DNA of 64,000 nucleotides from Saxidomus purpurata (taxonomy: Eukaryota; Mollusca; Bivalvia; Venerida; Veneridae), in NCBI GenBank assembly GCA_022818135.1, contig JAFMSR010000001.1, forward strand, positions 34,998,672 through 35,062,671. The letters are read 5' to 3'. Within the stretch, counting starts at the first letter, position 1; every line of letters begins with the position of its first letter. A program made the translations under genes and the position numbers. Below are positions 10,977 through 22,889 of the stretch, piece after piece. Below the pieces are notes generated by a model, which was not told the DNA's origin, did no database searches, and worked only from the letters and a program-made list of their open reading frames with translations.

Positions 10977-12479
10977 ACAACCGGTCTACTGAGACCAGAG
11001 TAAATTGTGACTTAGTAATAGATGTGATTTTCATATTATTTTCTTTATTAAGCTATTAAGATTACAAACTACACACAATTAATATAGAGGTGGTAAAAAA
11101 TATAACTACAAAAAAATAGGTGTTAGCCGGTATCACTGGCTTTACGGGAAGTCCACACAAGCACAATTTTGCCATCTTAGCCTTAAAAGAAATCTTATTT
11201 TTTAAAATGTTATATTCATTTTATACAACATGATTATGGTACTCTTTTAGTGATATTATACTATTGTATACTTAAATAATGAGCTCTTTGCAGAACTTAC
11301 TACTTAATTTAATTAGGATCTTCAGTAAAAGAACTACTTGTAATACTAAAATACAATTATTAATCAAGTGTGAGGGTTCTCACAAGACTGATATATATTA
11401 CTAATCTAATAAAACCTATTTCAAGGTATACAACTTGATTAAAATCAATTTTTTCTATGTTAGTGCCTCCTTCTGAAGTAAGAGAGTAAGAGTCTGTTAT
11501 AGTTAAACTGGTAAGAAAGATGCAGGTGATCAGATGTAGCATCTGTATGGCCAGTGGCCAGTCCAAACCTGCAAGGATCTACTTACTGATCATGATAAAA
11601 GGGTTGATGTTTCATTCAATTGGAGGTAGTACAAGTAGGTTTGTAAGCAGAAACCGGCTTACATTTATCCTGAACCCGCCCCCTACCCCTTCCGTCCCCA
11701 ACATATTACAGATAATAGCCAGTCAAATTTTGTTTAATTATAATTATTATATGGTGCCATACAGACAGTGCAAACTACCATACAGTATTAAATTATATAT
11801 AAAATATACATTACAGTTACAGTATTTTATAACTGAAACAGGCATGTAACAGGTACAGTGGTTGGGCAGCCCCTACCAACATGTCACCCGTCACTCCCTG
11901 CTAATTTCTGTTATGTGCAGACTATGATTTGCTAAATAATAACAAGATTGAATTTTTATGTTTTGGGTTGCCAATTTAAATCAACACCCACTAACCAGTG
12001 AAACAGCATGTTTACTACTACAATTAAAATACTAAGTACTTACTGAATATAAAAAATTGCATTTATACAAAAATTGTTTAGGATTTTGACTAGTGACCTA
12101 CAGGATGGGGTCTGATAGCAACTGTAGTAAATTAGATAACTAATTTTATCAGTCATTTGACAGTCTACTATGTTATTCTTCAATAACCTTTATACACATT
12201 AACTTGGGGCTTTTCTTAGACTGAGAATAATCATTAATAGTGAAACCATGCAAGTCCAAGCTTATCCATTTCTGGCTTGAATTTTAGTCTCTGTGTGGTG
12301 AAAGCTATGCAGTCAAATAGCCAGTGAGGGGTGTTACATTTTACAATGCACTAGATGCAAACCTGGTCAACCCAAAGTATGTACCAACCCGAGCTGGATG
12401 GTAGTAAGTTTGCCATTTGTCCATTTTGTAATTTGTCAAGTATCCCAAGGACGGCCAGGTCGCACTGTTTTGCGGCAAA

Positions 12480-12680
12480 ATGTGTTTGTTTTAAGTTTCA
12501 ATTCTCTACACCATCCATCCAGGATAGTGGTTCGAATCCCGGCATATATTTCTGTGGGTGAGTATGGTATGTCCTGGATCATGGCCCCTAAACCAGGCCC
12601 CTTTTGTCTGCATCATCTGCTCTCATTACCAGATATTATCATAAACCTACATGAGCTGGGCACTATAACATGGTAACTGG
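12480..12680 (+). repeat. Possible second tRNA-like (SINE) fragment
   Basis: A box B-like GGTTCGAATCCCGG near 12530 follows a short TCTACACCATCCATCC segment. A convincing box A is not visible, so this is at most a decayed SINE head. It is repeated in the inverted copy near 21170-21310. Confidence 0.3.
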
Positions 12681-13079
12681 TAAGCCTGTTTTTAGGCATT
12701 GATAAAATTTATGAATAATAATGTATTCAATAACTCTGGTCTAGAATGACTGTTTTTTTTTATTTCATTGAGAACAGAGATGATAGTGAATCTGAAAAAA
12801 TATACAATATAGCAAGTGTTTTAGGTTGATGATGTAAAAGACAGCTCAATGCAGTGTCTATTGTTATCATTTCTGGAACAATAATTTGTCAATCTTCCTA
12901 TGATGGCAACATACATGTTTAGATGGATTACAACAGCTGAAGCTAATATACCAGAGCCTGGATTTTTAGACCTATCTGTGTATATATGTAGATGTCCAGA
13001 ATAAAAATATCTGATCTATCATTTGAGTTTCTAACTTTGCGAGATGCGGTATGTCAGATTTGATCATTTTGTTTTCATA

Positions 13080-13216
13080 GGGCACTTGTAGGAGGATCTT
13101 ACAAAATAGCCGTGCTTTATGATCTCACTGACCAAAACCTTGACTTTCGCTCAATATTTGAGAACCTATTCCTGGCGCCCCAGTCTAAGGGGCGAACCCC
13201 AGCCTCAAGTTCAAAC
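13080..13216 (+). pseudogene. Exon-like coding fragment inside transposon
   Basis: After an AG acceptor-like site (TTTTCATAG, ending 13080) an open frame reads ALVGGSYKIAVLYDLTDQNL then DFRSIFENLFLAPQSKGR and a Ser-rich end, stopping at a donor-like GTAGGC at 13217. The frame is open for about 45 codons with splice-like borders, and the same segment is conserved in the inverted copy (about 20590-20730, minus strand). This is what a captured or element-encoded internal exon would look like. Family unknown. Confidence 0.35.
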
Positions 13217-13384
13217 AGGTAGGCAGGAGTAGAGGACTACGCACTAAGACAATATTCAGACCCTGTTTTGAATGACAATGAGGCATTTGATGAGACTCAA
13301 ACTAATTAATCAGTCAAAGACACTACCTAATTACCTTTCTCTTTATGTCAGCTAACGGATATATTATTCCAATCAGGCAGTATA

Positions 13385-13455
13385 GGGGACGTTTTGGTCA
13401 TATGGGGGGACGTTTTGGTCTGGGGACGTTTTGTTTTGGGGACGTTTTGGATTGC
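13385..13455 (+). repeat. GGGGACGTTTTGG short minisatellite
   Basis: Four close copies of GGGGACGTTTTGG separated by short spacers (one enlarged by TCATATGG). The same block is in the inverted copy (about 20325-20395, complementary strand). Confidence 0.65.
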
Positions 13456-13779
13456 TTCGGACTTTAAATATTTTTGTAAAAGTGTAGTTGATTCGGCGTA
13501 TTATTTGCATATAGTCAATAAAACACTTGTTAACATCATACCCACGATATGTTGCTTCGATACAGGCGTACCTTGTCTGCTGCACTTTAAGGAATGCATT
13601 GACAACAACAGTTTAGATAAAAAAGATGTCCTTTCCGTTGCAAAAATAGACCTAATTTCGGTTATGAGGTGAAAATGGCTTCGACCTGTCCCGGAAGTCT
13701 TTCTCGCTCGCAACTACACTAAATAATATAAACTGAAATCAGCACATTTTTGGGGGAGATGTGCACGCTAAGTAAAACG

Positions 13780-13994
13780 ATTAACTACGAAATACACCAT
13801 CGAATCGTACGTATACCGTATGGATTATCGTGCATCGCGAATCGTATATCGTGTATCGTGTATAGTATATGGTGCACGTTGCACGATGAATGATACGATA
13901 TGATACACGATATACGATTGACAAAATACACGATGAGTGCACGCACGTTATACGCACGTTGCACGCACGTTATACGCACGATATACGCAAATTT
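13780..13994. repeat. Subterminal iterated motif array (right end, copy 1)
   Basis: About 210 bp of overlapping words CGTATATCGTGTATCGTG, GTGCACGTTGCACG and ACGCACGTTATACGCACG, mirror-related to the left-end array. The match in composition and word type between both ends marks them as a functional part of the element. Confidence 0.7.
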
Positions 13995-14020
13995 TGACAA
14001 CTGTTACGTTCCGACTACTG
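13995..14020 (-). repeat. Right terminal inverted repeat, copy 1
   Basis: 26 bp, exact reverse complement of 8585-8610; followed by the TA duplicate at 14021-14022. Confidence 0.9.
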
Positions 14021-14459
14021 TACCTTGTAGTTGTAATCGGTGAAACCGTTCACTAAGCCTTGACATGCAGCGTCCTCGATAAATGGCGGGTGATTTTGTT
14101 CGCGTGAGTTCCTTCTCGGGAATGTACGTAAATTATATCTTTTTTTAGAGAAATTTATTTTTAGGTAAATATATATGTAATCGTTCGTAAATAACAAAGT
14201 TGTCAATGAAATAACATCGGAAATTTGAAAATCAAACTACAAACTTTAATATCAAGCACCGTACGTTTCCGTAAATTTCTGTAAATATCCGTTCTTTTCC
14301 GTGATATGCATAATGATTATCTTCCGTAATCAGCTAACAGCGCATTAATTTCTAAAAAAAGAAAAGAAAAATGTGTAATGAAGCCCGTAAGCTATGTACC
14401 TTCCTGCAATCGTTTGAAGTTGTATGTACTCTTTTTATTTGTAATATGATCTTATCATA

Positions 14460-15470
14460 TGCGACATTCAAACAGAAGATTGATCTGGTTTATCTTGCAC
14501 TACTTTCGCATAGCTCATGTTTACAGTTGTTATTCGCACATAGCACAGTTAAATTTCTTGCAGTGTTTGAAATGTGGTATGCTAACTTAGGCCTAGGGGA
14601 CTTTCAGTCCCCAGGCCAAAATTATTATCACATACATGCACACAAATGTGACAATGCTGTAAACATCTTTTATTTTTACTTCAAAAACTTGTCCCTACTC
14701 CCATATAAGTCCGCAATGACGAAACAAAACTTAATGTCAGCATTCCATAAAACAGGTGTTGTTCCCTTTAATCCATATGCAGTATGTAATGAAATGGAAA
14801 ATGAAAAAATGGAGTTGAAAATTAAAACTAGAAAAGAAAGAAAAGATGTGAAGACAATGAAATTGTTACTCTCAGAAACTGACACTAATGTACAAGAAAA
14901 GTTGGAAAAGCTGTCTACAAGTAAAACTAAAGATTACATAATACCAGAACATGGAACAGCAGTGACATAAGTTGAATTCATTAATAAACTGAAAATGAAA
15001 GCTGAAAAAACAAATACAAAGGCTAAAGAGAGACAATCAAAACCTGAAAAATCAAAACCTGAAAAATCTGTTGACAAAAGGAAACTTAAAGAGACTCAAG
15101 AAGAACAAGTAAAGTGAAAAAAAAAGAAGTTAAACACACTACAACAAGTAAGAAGTCTGATCATCAGACATGTGAAATTATTGACAGTCAAATATTAGGA
15201 CCTAGTAAGGAAATTCCTAACTGGATAACAACATATTATACAAACGCTGAATCAAGCGATACAGAAGCCAACTGTAACATTTGTGGAAAGTTTGTTCCTC
15301 CTGGCTTTGGAAAGAGTGGTGGGATAGAAATATTACATTGGGTAAAGTCGGATGTATGTAATAAATGGGTACATTTAAACTATTGCACTGCTAGTGACTG
15401 GTGTTCTAGGGGTCCTTCAAAATGACCCTTTTAAATGCCCAAAGTGTTAGAAACTCTGAAATATGGCAGC
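14460..15470 (+). pseudogene. pogo/jerky-type DDE transposase C-terminus with PHD-like finger (decayed)
   Basis: The best-preserved block reads YKSAMTKQNLMSAFHKTGVV followed by PFNPYAV, the signature end of the DDE_1 domain in pogo/jerky/tigger transposases (typically a 'F-K/R-K-T-G-I-x-P-F-N' motif). Just upstream LALLSHSSCLQLL resembles the family's LPPHTSHLLQP with changes and a frame slip. A Lys/Glu-rich linker follows in the same frame but contains two stop codons (TAA at ~14968, TGA at ~15115). The last part has CNICGKFVPPGFG, then W-x-KSDVCNKWVHLNYC, a Cys/His pattern matching the PHD-type finger found at the C-terminus of many invertebrate pogo transposases. The N-terminal DNA-binding part and first catalytic residues are missing. 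Inactive remnant inside the spacer of the inverted pair. Confidence 0.65.
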
Positions 15471-15876
15471 TTGTTAAAACAGTTCTTGTTCAGTCTTGTG
15501 TAATCGTTTAGCGTTATTTTTATACACTTTTGGTGATTTCTGAAACACACAATTGAACCCATTCCATGATATGTACAAAAACACCAATCCATACATTAGA
15601 ATATGCAAAGATTTACTGATGTGACATGGGTGAGTAAATTTTATTTTATTTTCAAAAGTATTTAGTTTGATTATTAACCCAACCTGCCGATTTATTTTGC
15701 TATTTAAGGCTATATATGGTTATAATGAAGACTGTTTTATGAAAAATCAGTACAAATATCATTAATACGTCATCAAAATCTTAAAAAGCTGTTCAAAAGT
15801 TTAAGTGTCGGAATAGCAGGGTTAGTGCTAAAACCTTCCACTGTTAGTTTAAAGATTAAACATCTAATCATATCTT

Positions 15877-17095
15877 ATGTCCTGGTTCTCTTATATGTAC
15901 ATTTTGTTTAGCAGTATCCATGCTTTCCAAACTCTACACAAGAAGCCAACCAAAATAGCTAGATGGAAGCAGCTTGTAAATAGGACAAGTACTGGCAAGA
16001 AAATGTGGTCGCCGTCAAAAGACTCGTGTGTATGTAGTCATCATTTCCTCGATGGAAAACCTACTATGGACAATCCTCTGCTGACAGAGAACTTATAAGG
16101 TTATGGTGATTTCAAGGATAGATGTATGCTATTCTTTAAAGGTACTGAAAGTTGTACAGAGGCCAGCATTTACAGCTACGCGCATCTATGATGATCCGCC
16201 CATTGAATGTCCTAGGCCATCACCAATTTCTTGGTTATGGACTTTTATATGTGTAGGTGTGTGCCACAGTACCCTTATCAAAGAACTATAGGATAGTAAG
16301 ACAGACAACATCAGACTTAGGGCAGAAATAAGCAGAATGAAGCGGAAGTATGTCCACAACGTTTTAGGCAGTAATGAGAACGTATTGTTTTCACAGGACT
16401 AAAGTGCAGAAGTGTTTTGGAGAAACTGCACAACATAATAGCACACTTAGTACAGAGAACATGGTTAGGAGTGAACACTTCAAAACACATCAGTAAGTTC
16501 AGTCAAGAACCAAAAAAGTTTGGACCAGCCCGAAAAATGACATCACGAGCAGAGTTTCTTCTGACTCTTATGAGGCCTAATGAAGAATATTTAATTGGCT
16601 CAAAACAGTTACATTCCATAATTGACTGTACAGATATTTTGATCGAGACTCCAAAGGATTTTTTTTCTACAAAGTACAACGGTGATCGATTACAAACATC
16701 ATATTACTATCAAAGTTTTAATTGCGTATGCTCCCAACAGCCCCTTAATATTTATTTCCCGAGCTTATACAGGAAGAATGTCTGAAACAAAAATTGACAA
16801 TGGACTTGTAGACATAGTAGACATGGTACCTCAAAACACAATGATAACGGCAGACAAAGGTTTCAGTATATCTAAAGAATGTATAGAGAGACATTTAACT
16901 TTTTATGTGCCACCAAATTGCAAATGACCAAGAGTGAGGTAAGAAAAACAAAAAAAAACATAGCAAACAACAGAATATTTATTGAGAAGGTTATCCGTAG
17001 ATTAAAAACATTTAAATCATTCAAAATGAGCTGCCAATATCCCTCATACCTCATATTGATGATATTCTACTGGTGTGTGGTTGCATAAACAATTT
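15877..17095 (+). pseudogene. THAP-domain DDE_4 transposase (ISL2EU-like), decayed
   Basis: The first part reads ARWKQLVNRT then WSPSKDSCVCSHHFLDGKPT, the C-terminal half of a THAP zinc-finger domain (W.P....C..HF). A stop at 16096 is followed in frame by GYGDFK, so reading once continued. After a damaged linker the catalytic domain appears: MTSRAEFLLTLMR, IIDCTDILIETPKDF (first Asp), a frameshift near 16680, then YKHHITIKVLIAYAPNSPL, FISRAYTGRMSE, ITADKGFSISKE (second Asp), VPPNCK and, in the next frame, NRIFIEKVIRRLKTFK. Order and motifs are those of DDE_Tnp_4 (Harbinger/ISL2EU-like). At least two frameshifts and several stops make it non-functional. A YqaJ-like fragment lies on the opposite strand 1.7 kb away, as expected for an ISL2EU-type element. 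Confidence 0.75.
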
Positions 17096-17985
17096 AAAGG
17101 AGCCAATATATAAATAATTATGGGACTAGTCTACAGTGTTAAAGATTCCAGCTGTCAGTATATAAATTAATGTGCTCATTCTCATTTTCAAATGTTGATA
17201 CAAACTAGCTTGTCATACCAATAGAGAAGAATGTTAATTTGATTATAATTTATATGTGACGTATTGTACATTTTTATTATGTTTTACGTGTATCAATTAA
17301 AGTCTATACATTGTATACTGATAACTATGTTGTTTCAATCATATATATATTGCTCTTTAAAAGCTTGCTATAGACAAACACTGATATATTTTGACCTTCT
17401 ACACTCACTCAAGATGAAAACTTTACACTTTATTTTACAAATATCTAACACAATATTAAATCATTGTATTTTACCCTGGCTTTATGAAATAAGACAAGTA
17501 ACAAAGGCGATAATAGGCCTAAAAGATAAAGTCATTTATCATGCATATAAGGGATATAACTCATAATTTATAGTGAAAACAAACAGTTTATTAAAAACAA
17601 AATTGGTTATCAAGACAAAATATTCGTTTTGCTGTCAGTTGAGAGAATCTAATGTCAAGACAAGAACACCCACCAATGTTTTATGAAAACACAATGCAAA
17701 AGCGAGATTTGAGACTCCACAGGCTCAAATTCTTAAATTATCTCCCTTTGAATTGAATTCATGTATATAGGTGAATTTATGACCTTTTATTTGAAAGCTC
17801 CTGTAATGATTTATTTTATCTTTTGATAAACTCACTCCCAAACTGATAAAGTTTAACATTCTTACAAATGATTGAATTCCACCTCCTGCATTGTGAGGTA
17901 TTGGTGTTTCTTTTACATGCATAGTTAATCCAACTATACACCTGTAAAGTTTTCATGTTGGATCAGTGTAGAAATAATCAACCCT
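17096..17985. other. Spacer sequence, no recognised gene
   Basis: AT-rich. A minus-strand frame at 17725-17922 is open for 65 codons and contains HVKETPIPHNAGGG and SLGVSLSKDKI, which read like protein, but I do not recognise a family. It may belong to the transposon debris around it. Confidence 0.35.
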
Positions 17986-18666
17986 TCAGTGGCTCACGTT
18001 TGAAAATCGCTGTTTCTATCATGCAGGAGTAATAACTTACAAATCATTCCATAATGATGTCCCTGAATATATAAGTGATTTGATAACTCTTGCAAATAAT
18101 AACAGATACATGTTGCGATCCTCTTCAAGACACAATGTTGTACAAATCTCATTTAATACTCATTATATGAAACAGTCTTTTCAGTACTTTAGCATGCAGG
18201 TGTGGAATTCTATTCCTGATACGATTCGTAAAGCAAAATCCCTGAATGTTTTCAAATATAATTATAAAAAACATCTTCTATCACTACAGTCAAATTTATA
18301 AATATATAATGTATCTTACTTACAACATTGTTTTGCTAGATACACGAACTTGATGTTTGTTAATTATACTGCACTCACAAGTTAATTAATTAATTTTCAC
18401 TGATATATTTGATGTTTAGTGCATATAGTAGTTGCTTTACAATTTAATACATATTCTTTAATTTGATATGCATGTATGTGTGTCTGTCACGTATCAATAT
18501 ATTTATTTTTCCACTTGAATCAGTAAAATGTAAATTTTATTTTTTCAAGATTCTGTTTGTTTTGCATGAATGTGAATTGCCATGTTTTCTTTGTTGTTAT
18601 GAAGGCCGCATAGTATAATAAGTTGTTGTATTCCTTCGGAAAATAAAGATATTATTATTATTATTA
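17986..18666 (+). mobile_element. LINE 3' end (non-LTR retrotransposon) with ATT-repeat tail
   Basis: A frame reading VITYKSFHNDVPEYISDLI, then NRYMLRSSSRHN and FQYFSMQVWNSIPDTIRKAK, ends LKHLLSLQSNL-like at a stop at 18301. The pattern (Y.LRSS..., then F.Y....WNSIP..IR...S...FK) is the typical tail of CR1/L2/jockey-class LINE ORF2 proteins. About 350 bp of 3' UTR follows, ending AATAAAGAT and (ATT)n at about 18645-18666, the microsatellite tail such elements leave. 5' truncated, as most LINE copies are. Confidence 0.75.
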
Positions 18667-18840
18667 GTGCTTGCAAATGACGCCCCTTATAGCAGACTCA
18701 AGTCATTTTGGCGCGTGATGTCACGTTCACTTATGACGTTACGTCCGGTTTCATTATTTACTTCCGGTAACGTCAATAACGTTATATGTAAAACAATTTG
18801 TGTATTTCATCTACTGAAGAAGGCCAATAGGCCGAAATAT
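18667..18840. other. Short CpG-containing spacer
   Basis: Repeats of GACGT/ACGTC words (ATGACGTTACGTC, AACGTCAATAACGTT) near 18720-18785, possibly the end of another element. Function unknown. Confidence 0.3.
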
Positions 18841-19293
18841 TTAGTAAAGAGTGAACTTTTGAATTGTTTCATAAAGGTCTGGGATAGCTGCTAAATATGG
18901 ATGCTTTGTATAAATGTGAATTACAGCTTCACATGTTTCAAATTTTACATGATCTGTTTCCATGGTTTCTCTGTAAGATCTTTGAGTTAATCCATGCTTC
19001 AGTGACTTTGTAGTTATTGAGTTCACAACTGAGGAAGGGTCTTGTTCTGGCTTTTTTCGCAATGTTTTAGCTCGACTGAATACTCTGTGAATAGTGGATG
19101 TTACTCGCCAACGACGCTGTGCTTTCCATGAAACACATGAGACGTGCCCTGTTGTTGAAGAATCAAGATCTTTCTTTTGTTCTTCATTATTCTCATTTTC
19201 GGTTTCAACTCTACGACATATTGCACATGACTTTTTCCATTTATATATTTTGTGTCCGCAGTTTCCTTTACAGTCATTGGCAAAGTTGATACA
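18841..19293 (-). pseudogene. YqaJ-like nuclease fragment with upstream Cys cluster
   Basis: A minus-strand frame is open from about 19293 to a stop at 18841 (about 150 codons; its first Met is internal). It starts with a Cys-rich block (CKGNCGHKIYKWKKSCAICR), passes through WKAQRRWRVTSTIHRVF, and ends SLKHGLTQRSYRETM, FETCEAVIHIYTKHPYLAAI-PDL. The last block matches the start of YqaJ-type phage-like exonuclease domains (KHG...EP.A...Y, then HPYLGASPDG), with the usual S-P-D-G reduced to I-P-D-L and the rest of the domain, with its catalytic E.K, missing. From memory, YqaJ-domain proteins accompany THAP-DDE transposases in ISL2EU-type elements; one lies in this same spacer on the other strand. 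Truncated and inactive. Confidence 0.55.
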
Positions 19294-19422
19294 TTATCTG
19301 CTCATTGTTTATACGGCTTTCTCAATTAACATTATAAACAGGAGTTTGGGACAGCCTCCTTTAATGTCTCGTATTATTTCATTCTGACATATGTGTCACT
19401 GGCACTTTTTATTTCTTTTTCA

Positions 19423-19728
19423 TTAAAAGGACTTCCTGTTTTCATTCCTTTTGTTTCCTTTGTCAATATTAGTAATATGGGTGTATTTAGATATGTTCCA
19501 AAAATCCGGCACTTTTCCCGGCTTTGTCGTAGTTTTGGATTTTGGAACATTCAAAGCACTCTTCTGACTAGTTGAAGCTGTTTTCGTTTGGCCTGTCTTA
19601 ACTGCATGTTCAATCCGTCTCTCTTTTTGCTCTGCACTTTCATCAACTGCAATTCTTTCTTCCCACGTACAAAACGCACTGAAAAAAAGGACAGCAATTT
19701 TAGACGGATTTTCTCTTTTAGGTGTCAT
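19423..19728 (-). pseudogene. Probable N-terminal part of the YqaJ-type protein
   Basis: A minus-strand frame starting at an ATG at 19728 runs 101 codons: MTPKRENPSKIAVLFFSAF, CTWEERIAVDESAEQKERRI, then a Lys/Thr/Ser-rich linker. It ends at a stop 130 bp before the Cys-rich frame begins, so the two are probably parts of one broken gene or neighbouring exons. The putative start lies only 15 bp from the TA that borders transposon copy 2, so anything upstream has been displaced by that insertion. No domain recognised in this half. Confidence 0.35.
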
Positions 19729-19759
19729 ACATGTATTACTACTACAGTAGTCGGAACGT

Positions 19760-20005
19760 AACAGTTGTCAAAATTTGCGTATATCGTGCGTATAACGTGC
19801 GTGCAACGTGCGTATAACGTGCGTGCACTCATCGTGTATTTTGTCAATCGTATATCGTGTATCATATCGTATCATTCATCGTGCAACGTGCACCATATAC
19901 TATAGGCTACACGATACACGATATACGATTCGCGATGCACGATAATCCATACGGTATACGTACGATTCGATGGTGTATTTCGTAGTTAATCGTTTTACTT
20001 AGCGT
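19760..20005. repeat. Subterminal iterated motif array, inner end of copy 2
   Basis: Same CGTGCGTATAACGTGCG and ATCGTGTATC words as at the right end of copy 1, in reverse complement. A run of C then A (about 20010-20028) interrupts the homology. Confidence 0.7.
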
Positions 20006-22889
20006 GCACATCCCCCCCCCCAAAAAAAAAGTGCTGATTTCAGTTTATATTATTTGGTGTAGTTGCAAGCGAGAAAGACTTCCGGGACAGGTCGAAGACA
20101 TTTTCACCTCATATCCGAAATTTAGGTCTATTTTTGCAACGGAAAGGACATCTTTTTTATCTAAACTGCTGTTGTCAATGCATCCCTTAAAGTGCAGCAG
20201 ACAAGGTACGCCTGTATCGAAGCAACACATCGTGGGTATGATGTTAACAAGTGTTTTATTGGCTATATGCAAATAATACGCCGAATCAACTACACTCTTA
20301 CGAAAATATTTAAAGTCCGAAGCAATCCAAAACGCCCCCAAAACAAAACGTCCCCAGACCAAAACGTCCCCCCATATGACCAAAATGTCCCCTATACTGC
20401 CTGATTGGAATAATATATCCGTTAGCTGACATAAATAGAAAGGTAATTTGGTATTGTCTTTGACTGAATAATTAGTTTGAGTCTCATCAAATGCCTCATT
20501 GTCATTCAAAACAGGGTCTGAATATTGTCCAAAATTAATTAAGGCCTCCAGCTGGCCCTTTGTGCGTTGTCCTCTACTCCTGCCTACCTGTTTGAACTTG
20601 AGGCTGGGGTTCGCCCCTTAGACTGGGGCGCCAGGAATAGATTCTCAAATATTGAGCGAAAGTCAAGGTTTTGGTCAGTGAGATCATAAAGCACGGCTAT
20701 TTTGTAAGATCCTCCTACAAGTGCCCTATGAAAACAAAATGATCAAATCTGACATACCGCATCTCGCAAAGTTAGAAACTCAAATGATAGATCAGATATT
20801 TTTATTCTGGACATCTACATATATACACAGATGGGTCTAAAAATCCAGGCTCTGGTATATTAGCTTCAGCTGTTGTAATCCATCTAAACATGTATGTTGC
20901 CATCATAGGAAGATTGACAAATTATTGTTCCATTTATCAGGAATACTCTATAACCTGTTCCTGCATTTATATCTAGACACTGCATTGAGCTGTCTTTTAC
21001 ATCATCAACCTAAAAAACTTGCTATATTGTATATATTTTCAGATTCACTATCATCTCTGTTCTCAATGAAATAAAAAAAACAGTCATTCTAGACCAGAGT
21101 TATTGAATACATTATTATTCATAAATTTTATCAATGCCTAAAAACAGGCTTACCAGTTACCATGTTATAGTGCCCAGCTCATGTAGGTTTATGATAATAT
21201 CTGGTAATGAGAGCAGATGATGCAGACAAAAGGGGCCTGGTTTAGGGGCCATGATCCAGGACATACCATACTCACCCACAGAAATATATGCCGGGATTCG
21301 AACCACTATCCTGGATGGATGGTGTAGAGAATTGAAACTTAAAACAAACACATTTTGCCGCAAAACAGTGCGACCTGGCCGTCCTATGGGATACTTGACA
21401 AATTACAAATGGACAAATCAATCACACGTCTTAGGCTGGGCGCAAACTTACTACCAACCAGCTCGGGTTGGTACATACTTTGGGTTGACCAGGTTTGCAT
21501 CTAGTGCATTGTAAAATGTAACACCCCTCACTGGCTATTTGACTGCATAGCTTTCACCACACATGCAGAGACTAAAATTCAAGCCAGAAATGGATAAGCT
21601 TGGACTTGCATGGTTTCACTATTAATAATTATTCTCAGTCTAAGAAAAGCCCTAAGTTAATGTGTATAAAGGCTGATGGAGAATAACATAGTAGACTGTC
21701 AAATGACTGACAAAATTAGTTATCTAATTTACTCCAGTTGCTATCAGACCCCATCCTGTAGGTCACTAGTCAAAATCCTAAACAATTTTTGTATAAATGC
21801 AATTTTTTATATTCAGTAAGTACTTAGTATTTTAATTGTAGTAGTAAACATGCTGTTTCACTGGTTAGTGGGTGTTGATTTAAATTGGCAACCCAAAACA
21901 TAAAAATTCAATCTTGTTATTATTTAGCAAATCATAGTCTGCACATAACAGAAATTAGCAGGGAGTGACCGGTGACATGTTGGTAGGGGTTGCCCAACCA
22001 CTGTACCTGTTACATGCCTGTTTCAGTTATAAAATACTGTAACTGTAATTTATATCTTATATATAATTTAATACTGTATGGTAGTTTGCACTGTCTGTAT
22101 GGCACCATATAATATTATAATTAAACAAAATTTCACTGGCTATTATCTGTAATATGTTGGGGACGGAGGGGGTAGGAGGGCGGGTTCAGGATAAATGTAA
22201 GCCGGTTTCTACTTACAAACCTACTTGTACTACCTCCAATTGAATGAAACATCAACCCTTTTATTATGATCAGTAAGTAGATCCTTGCAGGTTTAGACTG
22301 GCCACTGGCCATACAGATGCTACATCTGATCACCTGCATCTTTCTTACCAGTTTAACTATAACAGACTCTTACTCTCTTACTTCAGAAGGAGGCACATAG
22401 AAAAAATTGATTTTAATCAAGTTGTATACCTTGAAACAGGTTTTATTAGATTTGTAATATATATCAGTCTTGTGAGAACCCTCACACTTGATTAATAATT
22501 GTATTTTAGTATTACAAGTAGTTCTTTTACTGAAGATCCTAATTAAATTAAGTAGTAAGTTCTGCAAAGAGCTCATTATTTAAGTATACAATAGTATAAT
22601 ATCACTAAAAGAGTACCATAATCATGTTGTATAAAATGAATAAAACATTTTAAAAAATAAGATTTCTTTTAAGGCTAAGATGGCAAAATTGTGCTTGTGT
22701 GGACTTCCCGTAAAGCCAGTGATACCAGCTAACACCTATTTTTTTGTAGTTTTATTTTTGAACACCTCTATATTAATTGTGTGTAGTTTGTAATCTTAAT
22801 AGCTTAATAAAGAAAATAATATGAAAATCACATCTATTACTAAGTCACAATTTACTCTGGTCTCAGTAGACCGGTTGTATAGTTATGTA

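Larger units (their letters stand above)
8583..14022 (+). mobile_element. 5.4-kb TIR DNA transposon, copy 1 (TA target duplication)
   Basis: TA dinucleotides at 8583-8584 and 14021-14022 flank a 5,436-bp element. The 26-bp terminal inverted repeats are perfect and begin CAGTAGTCGGAACGTAACAG. Just inside both ends lie 150-250 bp of iterated CpG-containing words of the type ACACGATATACG / ACGCACGTT. The interior has no intact transposase: it carries a tRNA-derived SINE, a short GGGGACGTTTTGG minisatellite and exon-like fragments. A second copy in reverse orientation lies at 19743-25274. TA duplication and a CAGT start fit Tc1/mariner/pogo; a 2-bp duplication is also, from memory, reported for ISL2EU. 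The superfamily is therefore open. The '+' orientation is arbitrary. Confidence 0.88.

Noticed and set aside
11520..11849. 109-codon frame in transposon copy 1
   Set aside because: Only partly conserved in the inverted copy, low-complexity C-terminal part, no family resemblance.
8583..14022. Polinton/Maverick-type large element
   Set aside because: Too small, TIRs only 26 bp, 2-bp duplication and no capsid, polymerase or integrase genes.
20045..20509. 154-codon minus-strand frame inside transposon copy 2
   Set aside because: It runs through the GGGGACGTTTTGG minisatellite and is broken by a stop in copy 1; no motif. Kept only as part of the element.
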